Origin: Chitinophagaceae bacterium
GTDB lineage: Bacteria; Bacteroidota; Bacteroidia; Chitinophagales; Chitinophagaceae
Length of the DNA stretch: 14,735 nucleotides
NCBI GenBank assembly: GCA_947463105.1
Contig: CANHSD010000050.1
Span: 1 to 14,735, forward strand
Reading direction: 5' to 3'
Below, piece after piece: positions 1 through 7,931 of this stretch. The notes under the pieces were generated by a model. It saw only the letters and a program-made list of their open reading frames with translations. It had not been told where the DNA came from and did no database searches. Made by a program: the position numbers and the translations under genes. How positions within the stretch are numbered: position 1 is the stretch's first letter; each line of letters opens with the position of its first letter.

Positions 1-36
1 AGGATTCAGTATCTTGCTTTTTATAAATGTGATGAA

Positions 37-1191
37 ATGAATGTGAAAAGCGTATTTACTGAACATTTCGGGTATGGCCCTGCATTGATGGCAAAATCTC
101 CCGGGAGGATCAACCTGATTGGTGAACACACAGACTACAACCTGGGCTTTGTTTTGCCTGCAGCGATTGATTTATGTGCCTTCGTTGCGGTAGCCAAACG
201 GGATGATAGCATCATAAGGCTGTTTGCCAAGGACCTTGATGAGAAATACGAGATTGATTTACATGCCCTGGTGCCAGTGGAAAACCATTGGTCTGCCTAT
301 ATTTTAGGTGTTGTTGATCAGTTGCTCAAGTCCGGAAAATCATTGACTGGATTTGATCTGGTACTGACCTGCGATGTTCCCATTGGTGCAGGCATGTCAT
401 CCTCTGCCGCAGTAGAATCTGCCACTGCTTTTGCGCTGAATGAATTGTTTGGATTGAATCTTGAACGCCTTGACATGGTTCGGTTGGCCCAGAAAGCCGA
501 AAATGAATTTGTAGGGGTGAAATGTGGCATCATGGACATGTTTGCCAGTGTGATGGGCAAAGATGCACAGGCAATACAATTGGATTGTCGTGACCTTTCT
601 TATCAATATTTTCCATTGAATTTGGAAGACTACAAGATTGTGCTGTTTGACACAGGGGTCAAACATTCCTTGGCCGGAGGCGAATACAATCTTCGCCGAC
701 AACAGTGTGAGCAGGGTGTAGCAGCGCTTCAGCAGCGCTTTCCTACAGTGCAAAGCCTGAGAGATGTAGAACTGTCGATGTTGGATGATGAATTCAAAAC
801 TTCAGTGACGGATATCGTCTTCAAGCGTTGTCAATACGTGATTGAAGAAAATATCCGTTTGGAGCAAGGATGTGCATTATTGCTTCAAAATGATATCAAA
901 GGGTTTGGAGATAAAATGTACGGATCCCACAAAGGTTTGAGTGAGTTGTACGAAGTCAGTTGTAAAGAGCTTGACTTTTTGGTGTCCTTGGCAAAGGAGG
1001 AAGAATCCATTGCCGGCGCCAGAATGATGGGAGGCGGTTTCGGTGGATGCACCATCAACCTGGTCAAGGCGGATGCCGTGCAGGATCTGTATGATCGATT
1101 CAGCCAGGCCTATCAATCCACCATGGGAAAAGAACTGAAGATGTATGTCACGGTTCCTTCCACAGGATCCGCATTGGTCGATATTGTTTAA
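37..1191 (+). CDS. galK: Galactokinase
   Basis: Predicted cytoplasmic GHMP-superfamily kinase that phosphorylates alpha-D-galactose to galactose-1-phosphate with ATP, the entry step of the Leloir pathway. All three family motifs are visible: the galactokinase signature GRINLIGEHTDYN at residues 23-35 (Glu30 and Asp33 contact the sugar), the ATP-binding loop PIGAGMSSSAA at about 115-125, and GARMMGGGFGGCTINLV at 327-343. Asp167 in CGIMDM is the expected catalytic base; E. coli GalK has CGIMDQ, so Met168 replaces a Gln. The 384-residue length is normal. ATGs at 27 and 32 run into stops within three codons, so ATG 37 is chosen. The stop is only 9 bases before the next gene, so the two are probably co-transcribed. 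The signature argues against a fucokinase, although the rest of the cluster looks like L-fucose catabolism. Galactose probably comes from the same glycan (inference). Confidence 0.95.
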   Translation: MNVKSVFTEHFGYGPALMAKSPGRINLIGEHTDYNLGFVLPAAIDLCAFVAVAKRDDSIIRLFAKDLDEKYEIDLHALVPVENHWSAYILGVVDQLLKSGKSLTGFDLVLTCDVPIGAGMSSSAAVESATAFALNELFGLNLERLDMVRLAQKAENEFVGVKCGIMDMFASVMGKDAQAIQLDCRDLSYQYFPLNLEDYKIVLFDTGVKHSLAGGEYNLRRQQCEQGVAALQQRFPTVQSLRDVELSMLDDEFKTSVTDIVFKRCQYVIEENIRLEQGCALLLQNDIKGFGDKMYGSHKGLSELYEVSCKELDFLVSLAKEEESIAGARMMGGGFGGCTINLVKADAVQDLYDRFSQAYQSTMGKELKMYVTVPSTGSALVDIV

Positions 1192-1200
1192 AAGAGAAAT

Positions 1201-3633
1201 ATGGGATTGAAACAACTACTGATGACTTTTTTGTTTGCATTGGTCTGTCATGGCTTTTTGCAAGCCCAAGTGATTTATGTTTCCCCACGAGGGAATGATA
1301 AAGCATCCGGTACTAGAACAAATCCTATTGCAACCTTTGCCGGGGCGCAGGAACGGGTGAGGAAATCAAAGGATAAAAATGCAAGAATTGTTTTTTTAGC
1401 GGGTACATTTTATCTCCCTGAGACTATACGTTTTACCTCGAAAGACAGCAAATCCTCCGTGGTATACATGGCCGAAAAAGAAGGAACGGTAGTGATCAGT
1501 GGAGGAAAAAAGTTGAAGCTAAATTGGCAGAAAACTGATATGGCATGGTATGCAGCAAAGGTTCCTGTTGGATCTGAAATTGATCAGTTGTACATCAATG
1601 GCGTGCGCCAGAGAATGGCACGTTTCCCCAATGCAGTTGGCGGAAAGAATGTATTTGATACCTGGGACCTCAGCCACAGCATGAAAATTGATTCTCTTCG
1701 TGACCCATTGAAGGCTGAAAGAATTGCAACATGGAAAAATCCAAAGGGTGGGTACATTCATGCCATGCACACTGCCCTCTGGGGAGACATGCATTGGAGA
1801 ATCAACGGAAAGTCAGCCACTGGCGAGTTGTTGGAAGAAGGCGGATGGCAGAACAATCGCCCATCACCCAAACATCCTGCCTACCGCATGGTTGAAAATA
1901 TATTTGAAGAGCTCGATGCCCCAGGTGAATGGTTCTACAATGCAAAAACATCGCTCTTGTATTACATACCCGAAACAGATCTAGACCTGAGCAAAGCATC
2001 TGTTGAAATTGTTCGCCTCAAACACCTGATAGAGTTCAATGGAACAAAAATATCTCCTGTTCAAAACATTACCTTGAAGGGATTTGTTTTTAAACATACC
2101 GCTAGAACCTTCATGGAAAACAAGGAGCCATTGCTCCGTTCGGACTGGACGGTTTACAGGGGTGGATCCGTTGTATTCAATGGTGCACAAAATTGCAGTA
2201 TCATTGATAGCGAATTTGATCAAGTGGGTGGCAACGCAGTATTCATCAACAATTACAACAAAAAAATTTCAGTCAAAGGCTGTTATATCCATCATGCCGG
2301 TGCCAATGGCATTGCATTTGTGGGAGATCCTAAAGCTGTGCGGAGTCCGCTTTTCCGATATGCAAAACAGGACTTCAACAGCATCGACAGAACTCCCGGT
2401 CCGCAATCGGACAATTATCCATTTGATTGTACTGTTGATGATTGTCTCATCACCATGACTGGTAGGGATGAAAAACAAACATCACCTGTGCATATCTCCA
2501 TGTCACATAAAATTACGGTTCGCCATTGTTCAATCTATGATGTGCCAAGGGCTGGGATCAACATCAACGAAGGAACCTTTGGTGGACATCTTATTGAACA
2601 CTGTGATGTATTCAATACGGTGCTGGAGACCGGCGACCATGGAAGTTTCAATTCCTGGGGAAGGGACCGGTACTGGACGCCAGAGATCAATGAATCTGTT
2701 CCAGAAGTGAACAACAATCCGCGATTTCCTTTCCTCGACATGCTGGACTCCAATACCATCCGCCACAACCGTTGGCGATGTGATCATGGATGGGATATTG
2801 ACCTTGATGACGGATCTTCCTGGTACAGGATCTATGATAACCTCTTGTTGAGGGGTGGTCTTAAAATGCGTGAGGGATATGACCGGGTGGCTACTAACAA
2901 CATCATCATCAACAACGGCCTTCATCCTCATGTATGGTATCCCAACAGTGGCGATGTGTTTGCCAACAATATTGTTTTCAAAACCTATAGCCCTGCATTG
3001 ATGAACAAGGGTATCGCCAAAGATGGGAAATGGGGTAAAAAATTGGATTCAAATTTTTATGTGGCCAGTACTGCTGCAATCAAAAAATTTATGGCAAATG
3101 GATGTGATTTGCATTCCATTGCAGGCGATGCAGGTTTCATCAATCCTGCTGTGGGGAATTATGGATTAAGCAAAGATTCAAAGGCATTGTTGATGGGATT
3201 TGTACCATTTTCGACCAACGATTTTGGGGTAAAAAAACCATCCCTGCGGGCAATTGCTAAAACACCTGTTTTTCCTGAAATCAAAGCCTTGGCAGATGCG
3301 GAGAAAATGATCAATGGACGCAAATATGCCTATTGGGAAAAGGCAAAGTTATGGACGCCAAAGGATGAGGAGTATTCAGCCTTTGGCATTGATTTTTCCA
3401 GCACGGGTGTTGCCATGGATGGCATCGACGAAAACAGTATCTTGTATCCAATGGGTTTTCGGAATGGAGATTTGATTCAATCGGTGAACAGCAATATGGT
3501 CAATACCATCGCGGACCTGAGCAATCATTTATTGAAAGGTCAAGGCCCTGCCCAGCAGGTGTTTGGGCTCATCAGGAATCAAAAGAAAATTCAATTGACG
3601 GTCAAGGCAGCATTGCCCAAGATTGTTGAATAA
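1201..3633 (+). CDS. Secreted right-handed beta-helix glycosidase-like protein (GH141-like) with C-terminal PDZ domain
   Basis: An 810-residue exported protein. Residues 1-22 form a signal peptide with a likely signal peptidase I site after LQA22, before Gln23. It opens with the VIYVSPRGND...NPIATF segment typical of carbohydrate-active parallel beta-helix proteins. Next come a DQLYINGVRQRMARFPN segment (about 129-145), the GDHGSFNSWGRDRYW block (about 478-492) and the acidic HGWDIDLDDGSS block (529-540), separated by Asn-rich beta-helix coils. From memory this layout fits GH141-type proteins, a family with a characterised alpha-L-fucosidase and a xylanase. Asp479, Asp489, Asp528, Asp532, Asp534, Asp536 and Asp537 are candidate catalytic or metal residues. 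Residues about 725-803 look like a PDZ domain (the FRNGDLIQSVN part is typical). It sits 9 bases after galK and 41 before the SDR gene. The family assignment is moderately sure; the fucosidase role is inferred from the neighbouring fuconate dehydratase. Confidence 0.75.
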   Translation: MGLKQLLMTFLFALVCHGFLQAQVIYVSPRGNDKASGTRTNPIATFAGAQERVRKSKDKNARIVFLAGTFYLPETIRFTSKDSKSSVVYMAEKEGTVVISGGKKLKLNWQKTDMAWYAAKVPVGSEIDQLYINGVRQRMARFPNAVGGKNVFDTWDLSHSMKIDSLRDPLKAERIATWKNPKGGYIHAMHTALWGDMHWRINGKSATGELLEEGGWQNNRPSPKHPAYRMVENIFEELDAPGEWFYNAKTSLLYYIPETDLDLSKASVEIVRLKHLIEFNGTKISPVQNITLKGFVFKHTARTFMENKEPLLRSDWTVYRGGSVVFNGAQNCSIIDSEFDQVGGNAVFINNYNKKISVKGCYIHHAGANGIAFVGDPKAVRSPLFRYAKQDFNSIDRTPGPQSDNYPFDCTVDDCLITMTGRDEKQTSPVHISMSHKITVRHCSIYDVPRAGININEGTFGGHLIEHCDVFNTVLETGDHGSFNSWGRDRYWTPEINESVPEVNNNPRFPFLDMLDSNTIRHNRWRCDHGWDIDLDDGSSWYRIYDNLLLRGGLKMREGYDRVATNNIIINNGLHPHVWYPNSGDVFANNIVFKTYSPALMNKGIAKDGKWGKKLDSNFYVASTAAIKKFMANGCDLHSIAGDAGFINPAVGNYGLSKDSKALLMGFVPFSTNDFGVKKPSLRAIAKTPVFPEIKALADAEKMINGRKYAYWEKAKLWTPKDEEYSAFGIDFSSTGVAMDGIDENSILYPMGFRNGDLIQSVNSNMVNTIADLSNHLLKGQGPAQQVFGLIRNQKKIQLTVKAALPKIVE

Positions 3634-3674
3634 ATCTTGAAACATCCTATCTAATTTCAAATAGAAATGAACAC

Positions 3675-4439
3675 ATGAAAGAGCTTGAAGGTAAAGTGAT
3701 TTTTCTAACAGGTGGTTCTGATGGAATTGGATTTGAATGTTTCAACGCATACGCAGCAGCGGGTGCTCATGTTGTCATCGTTGCAATTGATCAGGATCAG
3801 ATTGAGAAGGCACTGGCTGAAGTTCCCGGCAATCATCTTGGTATTTTGTGCAATGTGGCTGTTGCCTCTGAAGTGATGCATGCTATTTCCAAGACCATTG
3901 AAAAATACGGTAAGATTGATGCAATCCACAACAATGCCGGCATTGCGGGTGCATCAAAAATGTTGCATGAAACTTCCGAAGAAGAGTGGGACGCATTGAT
4001 GAATGTCAACCTGCGCGGTATTTTCAATACCATCAAGCATGGATTTGAAGCATTGGTGGCATCAAAAGGCTGCATCCTGAATACCAGCAGCATGGTGGGT
4101 GAAATTGGCCAATCCTTGCATGCCGCTTATACCGCAACCAAAGGTGGTGTGAATGCTTTGACCAAATCAATGGCCCTTGATTATGCTCCTTTCGGTATCA
4201 GGGTCAATGCAGTTAGTCCAGCTGGCGTTTGGACGCCCATGCTCAGGTCCTGGTCTCAATCGCAGCAAGACCCAGCAGCCATGGAATCCTATTTGAACAA
4301 CATTCATGCATTGGGATATTGTCCCAACGGAGACGTGATTGCAGATGCCTGTGTATTTCTCTTGTCTGAAAAAGCACGGTTCATCACGGGCTGCATCCTG
4401 CCTGTTAGTGGTGGTGCAGAACTAGGTTATAAACGTTAA
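3675..4439 (+). CDS. SDR-family NAD(P)-dependent dehydrogenase, probably of the oxidative L-fucose pathway
   Basis: Classical short-chain dehydrogenase/reductase, 254 residues, cytoplasmic. Visible motifs are the cofactor-binding TGGSDGIG (12-19), NNAG (86-89), catalytic Asn112, Ser139, Tyr152 and Lys156 (YTATK), and the C-terminal FITGCILPVSGG segment. The position at the end of beta-2 where NAD-preferring enzymes usually carry Asp is Ala37, with Asp39 two residues on, so cofactor choice is not obvious. Its place directly before the L-fuconate dehydratase gene suggests one of two steps: L-fucose to L-fuconolactone (L-fucose dehydrogenase), or oxidation of 2-keto-3-deoxy-L-fuconate. Sequence alone does not separate these. 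The ATG at 3667 hits a stop after three codons, so ATG 3675 is used. The family call is secure; the substrate is inferred. Confidence 0.85.
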   Translation: MKELEGKVIFLTGGSDGIGFECFNAYAAAGAHVVIVAIDQDQIEKALAEVPGNHLGILCNVAVASEVMHAISKTIEKYGKIDAIHNNAGIAGASKMLHETSEEEWDALMNVNLRGIFNTIKHGFEALVASKGCILNTSSMVGEIGQSLHAAYTATKGGVNALTKSMALDYAPFGIRVNAVSPAGVWTPMLRSWSQSQQDPAAMESYLNNIHALGYCPNGDVIADACVFLLSEKARFITGCILPVSGGAELGYKR

Positions 4440-4517
4440 ATCAATCATGCCATGAAAGATGATTTGTCCTTTTGTTGGTTTACTTGGCAATGATTCACAA
4501 ATATTTAAAAGTACGAA
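4440..4517 (+). other. 78-base gap between SDR and dehydratase genes
   Basis: The longest gap inside the catabolic run. I see no hairpin with a T-tract and no clear TAnnTTTG box. A 13-codon ATG-stop frame at 4452-4493 exists but shows nothing that marks it as a gene. The spacing allows an internal promoter, but none can be supported. Confidence 0.3.
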
Positions 4518-5732
4518 ATGATCAAGAGTATAGAAATCCGTGATGCAAGATTTGCCTTGGAAAAAGGCGCTGGCAGTGATGCCATACACCGCGACCCCAC
4601 TTATTCTTATGCTGTGACAAACCTGATTGACGACAGTGGTCTTGTCGGAACAGGATTTGCCTTCACATTAGGAGAAGGGAACGACCTGGTATGCAAGGCC
4701 GCAGGATTTTATGCTCAGCAGTTGAAAGGAATGGACATTGAGACGTTGATGTCTGATTTTGGAGCAGTATTCAATAGGTTGTCCAATGAACAACAATTTC
4801 GCTGGCTGGGCCCACACAAAGGCATCGTTCACCTGGCATTGGCTTCTGTAACCAATGCTTGTTTTGACCTTTGGGCCAAAAAGCGTGGGGTTCCTTTGTG
4901 GAAATTGTTGATCGACCTCAGCCCTGAGCAGATTGTCAATACATTGGATCTTTCCTATTTGGAGGATGTGATGACCAGGGAGCAGGCTTTGTCATTGTTG
5001 GATCTTGAAGGAAAACAACATCGGTCTTCGATTATTGAACAGGGTTATCCTGGATATGATACTTCAGTAGGCTGGTTCAATTATGATGACGAGAAAGTAA
5101 GGCTCAATTGCAGGAAGGCCATTGCAGAAGGTTTCACTGCGATGAAATTAAAAGTGGGTTCTGCCGATCCACAAAGAGACATCCGCAGGGCCCATATCGT
5201 AAGAGAAGAAGCCGGAGACAATAGCAAAGTGATGCTGGACGCCAACCAACAATGGACGCTGCCACAGGCACTTTCCATCTGCAAGGAATTGCAGTCCATG
5301 AATCCCTATTGGATTGAGGAACCAACACATCCTGATGATGTCCTAGCCCATAAAATCCTTGCCGATGCCATCGCACCTGTGAAGTTGGCCCTGGGTGAGC
5401 ATGTACCCAACAGGATCATCTTCAAGAATTACCTTCAAACCGGTTCAGCTGGTTTTATCCAGGTGGATGCCGTAAGGGTAGGGGGTGTAAGTGAGTTCAT
5501 CACCATCAGTTTGCTCAGCAAGCAATTTGGCATTCCTGTTGTTCCCCATGTTGGTGACATGGGGCAGTTGCACCAGCACCTTGTATTGTTCAATCACATT
5601 GCAATGGGCCATGAGGCCTTGTTCCTTGAACATATTCCCCACCTGAAAAACAAGTTTGTTCATCCTGTCAACATCGTCAATGGCGTATATCGCACTCCGA
5701 TGGAGCCAGGCAGCAGCTGTGACCTTTTGTAG
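4518..5732 (+). CDS. L-fuconate dehydratase (enolase superfamily)
   Basis: Cytoplasmic Mg2+-dependent dehydratase predicted to convert L-fuconate to 2-keto-3-deoxy-L-fuconate. The N-terminal capping domain (about 1-140) contains DPTYSYAVTNL and the RWLGPHKGIVHLAL block characteristic of the fuconate dehydratase group. The barrel carries the KxK catalytic motif (Lys210, Lys212 in AMKLKVG). Metal ligands are Asp241 (MLDANQQW), Glu267/Glu268 (WIEEPTHPDDV) and Glu294 (LGEHVPNR). The Asp-His dyad is Asp317 (IQVDAVRVGGV) and His344 (VVPHVGD). The segment GYPGYDTSVGWFNYDDEKV (177-195) matches the family pattern I recall. At 404 residues it is slightly shorter than the roughly 430 usual for the family. 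The symporter gene follows after 22 bases, consistent with one operon. Related acid-sugar dehydratases (rhamnonate, galactarate) are less likely because of the RWLGP and SPDDV-like blocks. Confidence 0.9.
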   Translation: MIKSIEIRDARFALEKGAGSDAIHRDPTYSYAVTNLIDDSGLVGTGFAFTLGEGNDLVCKAAGFYAQQLKGMDIETLMSDFGAVFNRLSNEQQFRWLGPHKGIVHLALASVTNACFDLWAKKRGVPLWKLLIDLSPEQIVNTLDLSYLEDVMTREQALSLLDLEGKQHRSSIIEQGYPGYDTSVGWFNYDDEKVRLNCRKAIAEGFTAMKLKVGSADPQRDIRRAHIVREEAGDNSKVMLDANQQWTLPQALSICKELQSMNPYWIEEPTHPDDVLAHKILADAIAPVKLALGEHVPNRIIFKNYLQTGSAGFIQVDAVRVGGVSEFITISLLSKQFGIPVVPHVGDMGQLHQHLVLFNHIAMGHEALFLEHIPHLKNKFVHPVNIVNGVYRTPMEPGSSCDLL

Positions 5733-5754
5733 CCAAACCCATTAATCAAATCAC

Positions 5755-7404
5755 ATGACCAATATTGATCTTGCCATCAGTGTCCTTTATTTCCTGGGAA
5801 TCGTTTTTGTAGGACTTTGGACGGGTTTGAAAAAGAAAACCGTTGCCAGCGGAGATGCTTCAAGCGATTATTTTCTTGCCGGGCAATCTCTGAAATGGCC
5901 CATGATTGGCTTGGCACTTTTTGCGACAAATATTTCCTGCTTGCACCTTGTAAGCCTTGCCCAATCAGGATTTGATACCGGTTTGTTGTCAGGTAATTTT
6001 GAATGGATGGCCTCTTTTACCCTGATTTTGCTTTCGCTGTTTTTTGTTCCCTTTTACATCCGATCCAAGGTGGCAACCTTGCCTGATTTTCTGGAAAAAA
6101 GATACAACAGGGCCTGCCGCGACTGGTTGGCCGTCATTTCAATTGTTTCTGCTGTTGTGATCCACATTGCATTTTCATTTCTCGCGGGAGGCATTGTATT
6201 GAAGACCTTGTTTGGTGTTGACATGTATACCAGTGTGATTGTGATTGCATTTTTTACGGGTCTTTATACCATCATTGGTGGGTTGAGGGCGGTTGTAGTT
6301 ACAGAGTCCATACAGACCATTGTTTTGCTAGCTGGGGCAATTGTTATTACCGTTGTTTGTTACAACAAGGTAGGAGGCTGGGGTGAAATTACCAGCACAC
6401 TGCAATCAACAGGTGAATTGGATAAATTGTCCATGTTGAAGCCAGCAGATGATCCTGGAGGGATGCCCTGGTATGCTATTTTCCTGGGCTATCCGGTTTT
6501 GGGGATTTGGTACTGGTGCGCTGACCAAACCATCGTTCAACGGGTCTTGGGTGCAAAAGATGAAAACCATGCCAGACTGGGATCTTTGTTTTGTGGCTTC
6601 ATTAAAATTCTGCCTGTATTCATTTTTGTTTTGCCGGGTTTGATGGCCTATGTACTGGCACAAAAAGGGATGTTTGACATCAGTTCGATACAAACACTTG
6701 GCACAGATGGAAAAACAATTACAGATTCAAAGGCCGTCTATACGCTGATGATCACGCAGTTGGTTCCCAAAGGATTGGTGGGTGTGTTGGCCGCTGCCTT
6801 GTTGTCCGGACTGATGAGCCAGATATCCGGAGCATTGAATTCAATTGCCACTTTGTTCAGTTTTGATTTGTACAAAAGGTTCAAGCCGGAAGCCGGTGAT
6901 CAGCAACTGGTCAGGGTTGGGAGGATTTCAGCTGGCGTTGCCTTGATTGCCTCTATTGGATTGCTTCCGCTGCTTAACCGGTATGAAAGCCTTTTCAGCG
7001 GTATCAATGATATCATCGCCCATATAGCTCCGCCCATCACTACTGTTTTCCTGCTCGGAATTTTTTGGAAAAAAGCTTCAGCAAAAAGTGCTCAATACAC
7101 CCTCTGGCTGGGTTCCCTGCTTGGTGCAGTTGTTTTTGTTGTCAACAAAATATATCCCTCAAGCATCATAGGAGATATTCCATTCATGATGATGGCTTTT
7201 TATTTGTTCTGCAGCTGTGTGTTGCTTCAGGTGATCTTGTCTTATGTATTTCCAGTTCACCATACGGAAAGCAGTGCTGTTCTTTTTTGGAAGTCCCCCT
7301 TGGAACCTTTGTCTGCAATAGGCTGGAGCGGAATCGGCAATTACAAGTTCCTGTCTGTGCTGCTATTGCTTGTGATGACCGTATTGTACTGGATATTTAG
7401 ATAA
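5755..7404 (+). CDS. Sodium:solute symporter (SSS/SGLT family), probable sugar importer
   Basis: Inner-membrane Na+-coupled transporter of 549 residues with a long series of hydrophobic segments, consistent with the 14-15 helices of SGLT-type members. Family hallmarks are SSDYFLAGQSLKWPMIGLAL near 36-55, the SSS signature GGLRAVVVTESIQ at 175-187, WYWCADQTIVQRVLGAK after about residue 245, and LLSGLMSQISGALNSIATLF in the second half. Gln70 and Glu83 (FEWM) sit where vSGLT-type transporters have sugar-contacting Gln and Glu residues (family knowledge, not checked by alignment). The substrate is not readable from sequence. L-fucose is the best guess because the gene lies 22 bases after fuconate dehydratase and 15 before a mutarotase; galactose is an alternative given galK in the same run. 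Confidence 0.9.
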   Translation: MTNIDLAISVLYFLGIVFVGLWTGLKKKTVASGDASSDYFLAGQSLKWPMIGLALFATNISCLHLVSLAQSGFDTGLLSGNFEWMASFTLILLSLFFVPFYIRSKVATLPDFLEKRYNRACRDWLAVISIVSAVVIHIAFSFLAGGIVLKTLFGVDMYTSVIVIAFFTGLYTIIGGLRAVVVTESIQTIVLLAGAIVITVVCYNKVGGWGEITSTLQSTGELDKLSMLKPADDPGGMPWYAIFLGYPVLGIWYWCADQTIVQRVLGAKDENHARLGSLFCGFIKILPVFIFVLPGLMAYVLAQKGMFDISSIQTLGTDGKTITDSKAVYTLMITQLVPKGLVGVLAAALLSGLMSQISGALNSIATLFSFDLYKRFKPEAGDQQLVRVGRISAGVALIASIGLLPLLNRYESLFSGINDIIAHIAPPITTVFLLGIFWKKASAKSAQYTLWLGSLLGAVVFVVNKIYPSSIIGDIPFMMMAFYLFCSCVLLQVILSYVFPVHHTESSAVLFWKSPLEPLSAIGWSGIGNYKFLSVLLLLVMTVLYWIFR

Positions 7405-7419
7405 TCATTTCTTAAACGC

Positions 7420-7863
7420 TTGATGATGAAATTGATCTTTTCAACGCTGTTTTTATGTTTGCTTTTATCCTGCAACAACCGGGAAATCAAAGTATTTGAT
7501 AAACCTGTTCAGAAAAATTCCGCCCCAGTGAGATATGGCATGGTAACAGGCTTGAAACCGGAAAAGATTGAACAATACAAAAAACTGCACGCATCACCAT
7601 GGCCAGCTGTGCAGGAAAGGATTAGTGCCTGTAACATCCACAATTATTCCATTTATCTTCAAAAAATAGAGAATCAATACTTTCTTTTCAGTTATTTCGA
7701 ATACACTGGTTCCGATTTTGATGCGGATATGAAAAAAATGGCAGCCGACTCTATGACCCAAAAGTGGTGGAAAGAAACTGATCCTTGCCAACTCCCCCTC
7801 AAAGAAGCCCTTGCCAAACACCAGATTTGGTCTTCAATGGAAGAGGTGTTTCATCAGGATTAA
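7420..7863 (+). CDS. RhaM/FucM-type sugar mutarotase with lipoprotein signal
   Basis: A 147-residue protein whose residues about 36-144 match the L-rhamnose/L-fucose mutarotase fold (a dimeric alpha/beta-barrel, DUF718 type) that interconverts alpha and beta anomers. His57 in KLHASPWP aligns with the catalytic His of E. coli RhaM (RHNPIWP). The conserved HNYSIYL (74-80), QKWWKETDPCQ (114-124) and MEEVFH (140-145) blocks are present. Unlike the roughly 104-residue cytosolic RhaM, it begins with a hydrophobic signal ending in the lipobox LLSC (Cys18) and a short linker, so it should be a periplasmic or surface lipoprotein. L-fucose is the likely substrate because of the adjacent fuconate dehydratase. 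The first of three consecutive ATGs is taken; any of them gives a plausible signal. It starts 15 bases after the symporter stop and is the last gene before the 185-base regulatory gap. Confidence 0.88.
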   Translation: MMMKLIFSTLFLCLLLSCNNREIKVFDKPVQKNSAPVRYGMVTGLKPEKIEQYKKLHASPWPAVQERISACNIHNYSIYLQKIENQYFLFSYFEYTGSDFDADMKKMAADSMTQKWWKETDPCQLPLKEALAKHQIWSSMEEVFHQD

Positions 7864-7900
7864 TGATTAATTCAAAAATCTTCCTATATCTAGGGGCTTC

Positions 7901-7914
7901 CGAAAACGTTTTCG
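7901..7914. promoter_or_regulatory. Perfect 14-bp palindrome, LacI-family operator candidate
   Basis: CGAAAACGTTTTCG is a perfect palindrome with a central CpG, the usual form of LacI/GalR-family (PurR/CcpA-like) operators. It lies 134 bases upstream of the susC ATG. The binding protein is not in the window; a LacI-family repressor sensing fucose or galactose is an inference. Confidence 0.6.
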
Positions 7915-7931
7915 TATAAAAATATATTAGA

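Noticed and set aside
397..753. Long reverse-strand open frames inside galK and other genes.
   Set aside because: They are antisense to genes with full family motifs, carry no recognisable domain or signal, and look like by-products of the coding strand.
37..1191. Galactokinase re-read as an L-fucose kinase because of the fucose context.
   Set aside because: The GRINLIGEHTDYN signature and normal GalK length fit galactokinase; bacterial fucokinases belong to other families or are large bifunctional proteins.
2530..2931. 133-codon reverse-strand frame inside the beta-helix gene.
   Set aside because: It overlaps the most conserved acidic blocks of the + strand protein and its translation shows no recognisable fold or start signal.
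4452..4493. 13-codon ATG-to-stop frame with two Trp codons in the gap before the dehydratase gene, possible leader peptide.
   Set aside because: No hairpin/anti-hairpin structure or T-tract follows it and there is no clear ribosome binding site; such a short frame is expected by chance.
7883..7894. CCTA-TATC-TAGG mini-hairpin after the mutarotase gene as a terminator.
   Set aside because: The stem is only four base pairs and no T-tract follows.
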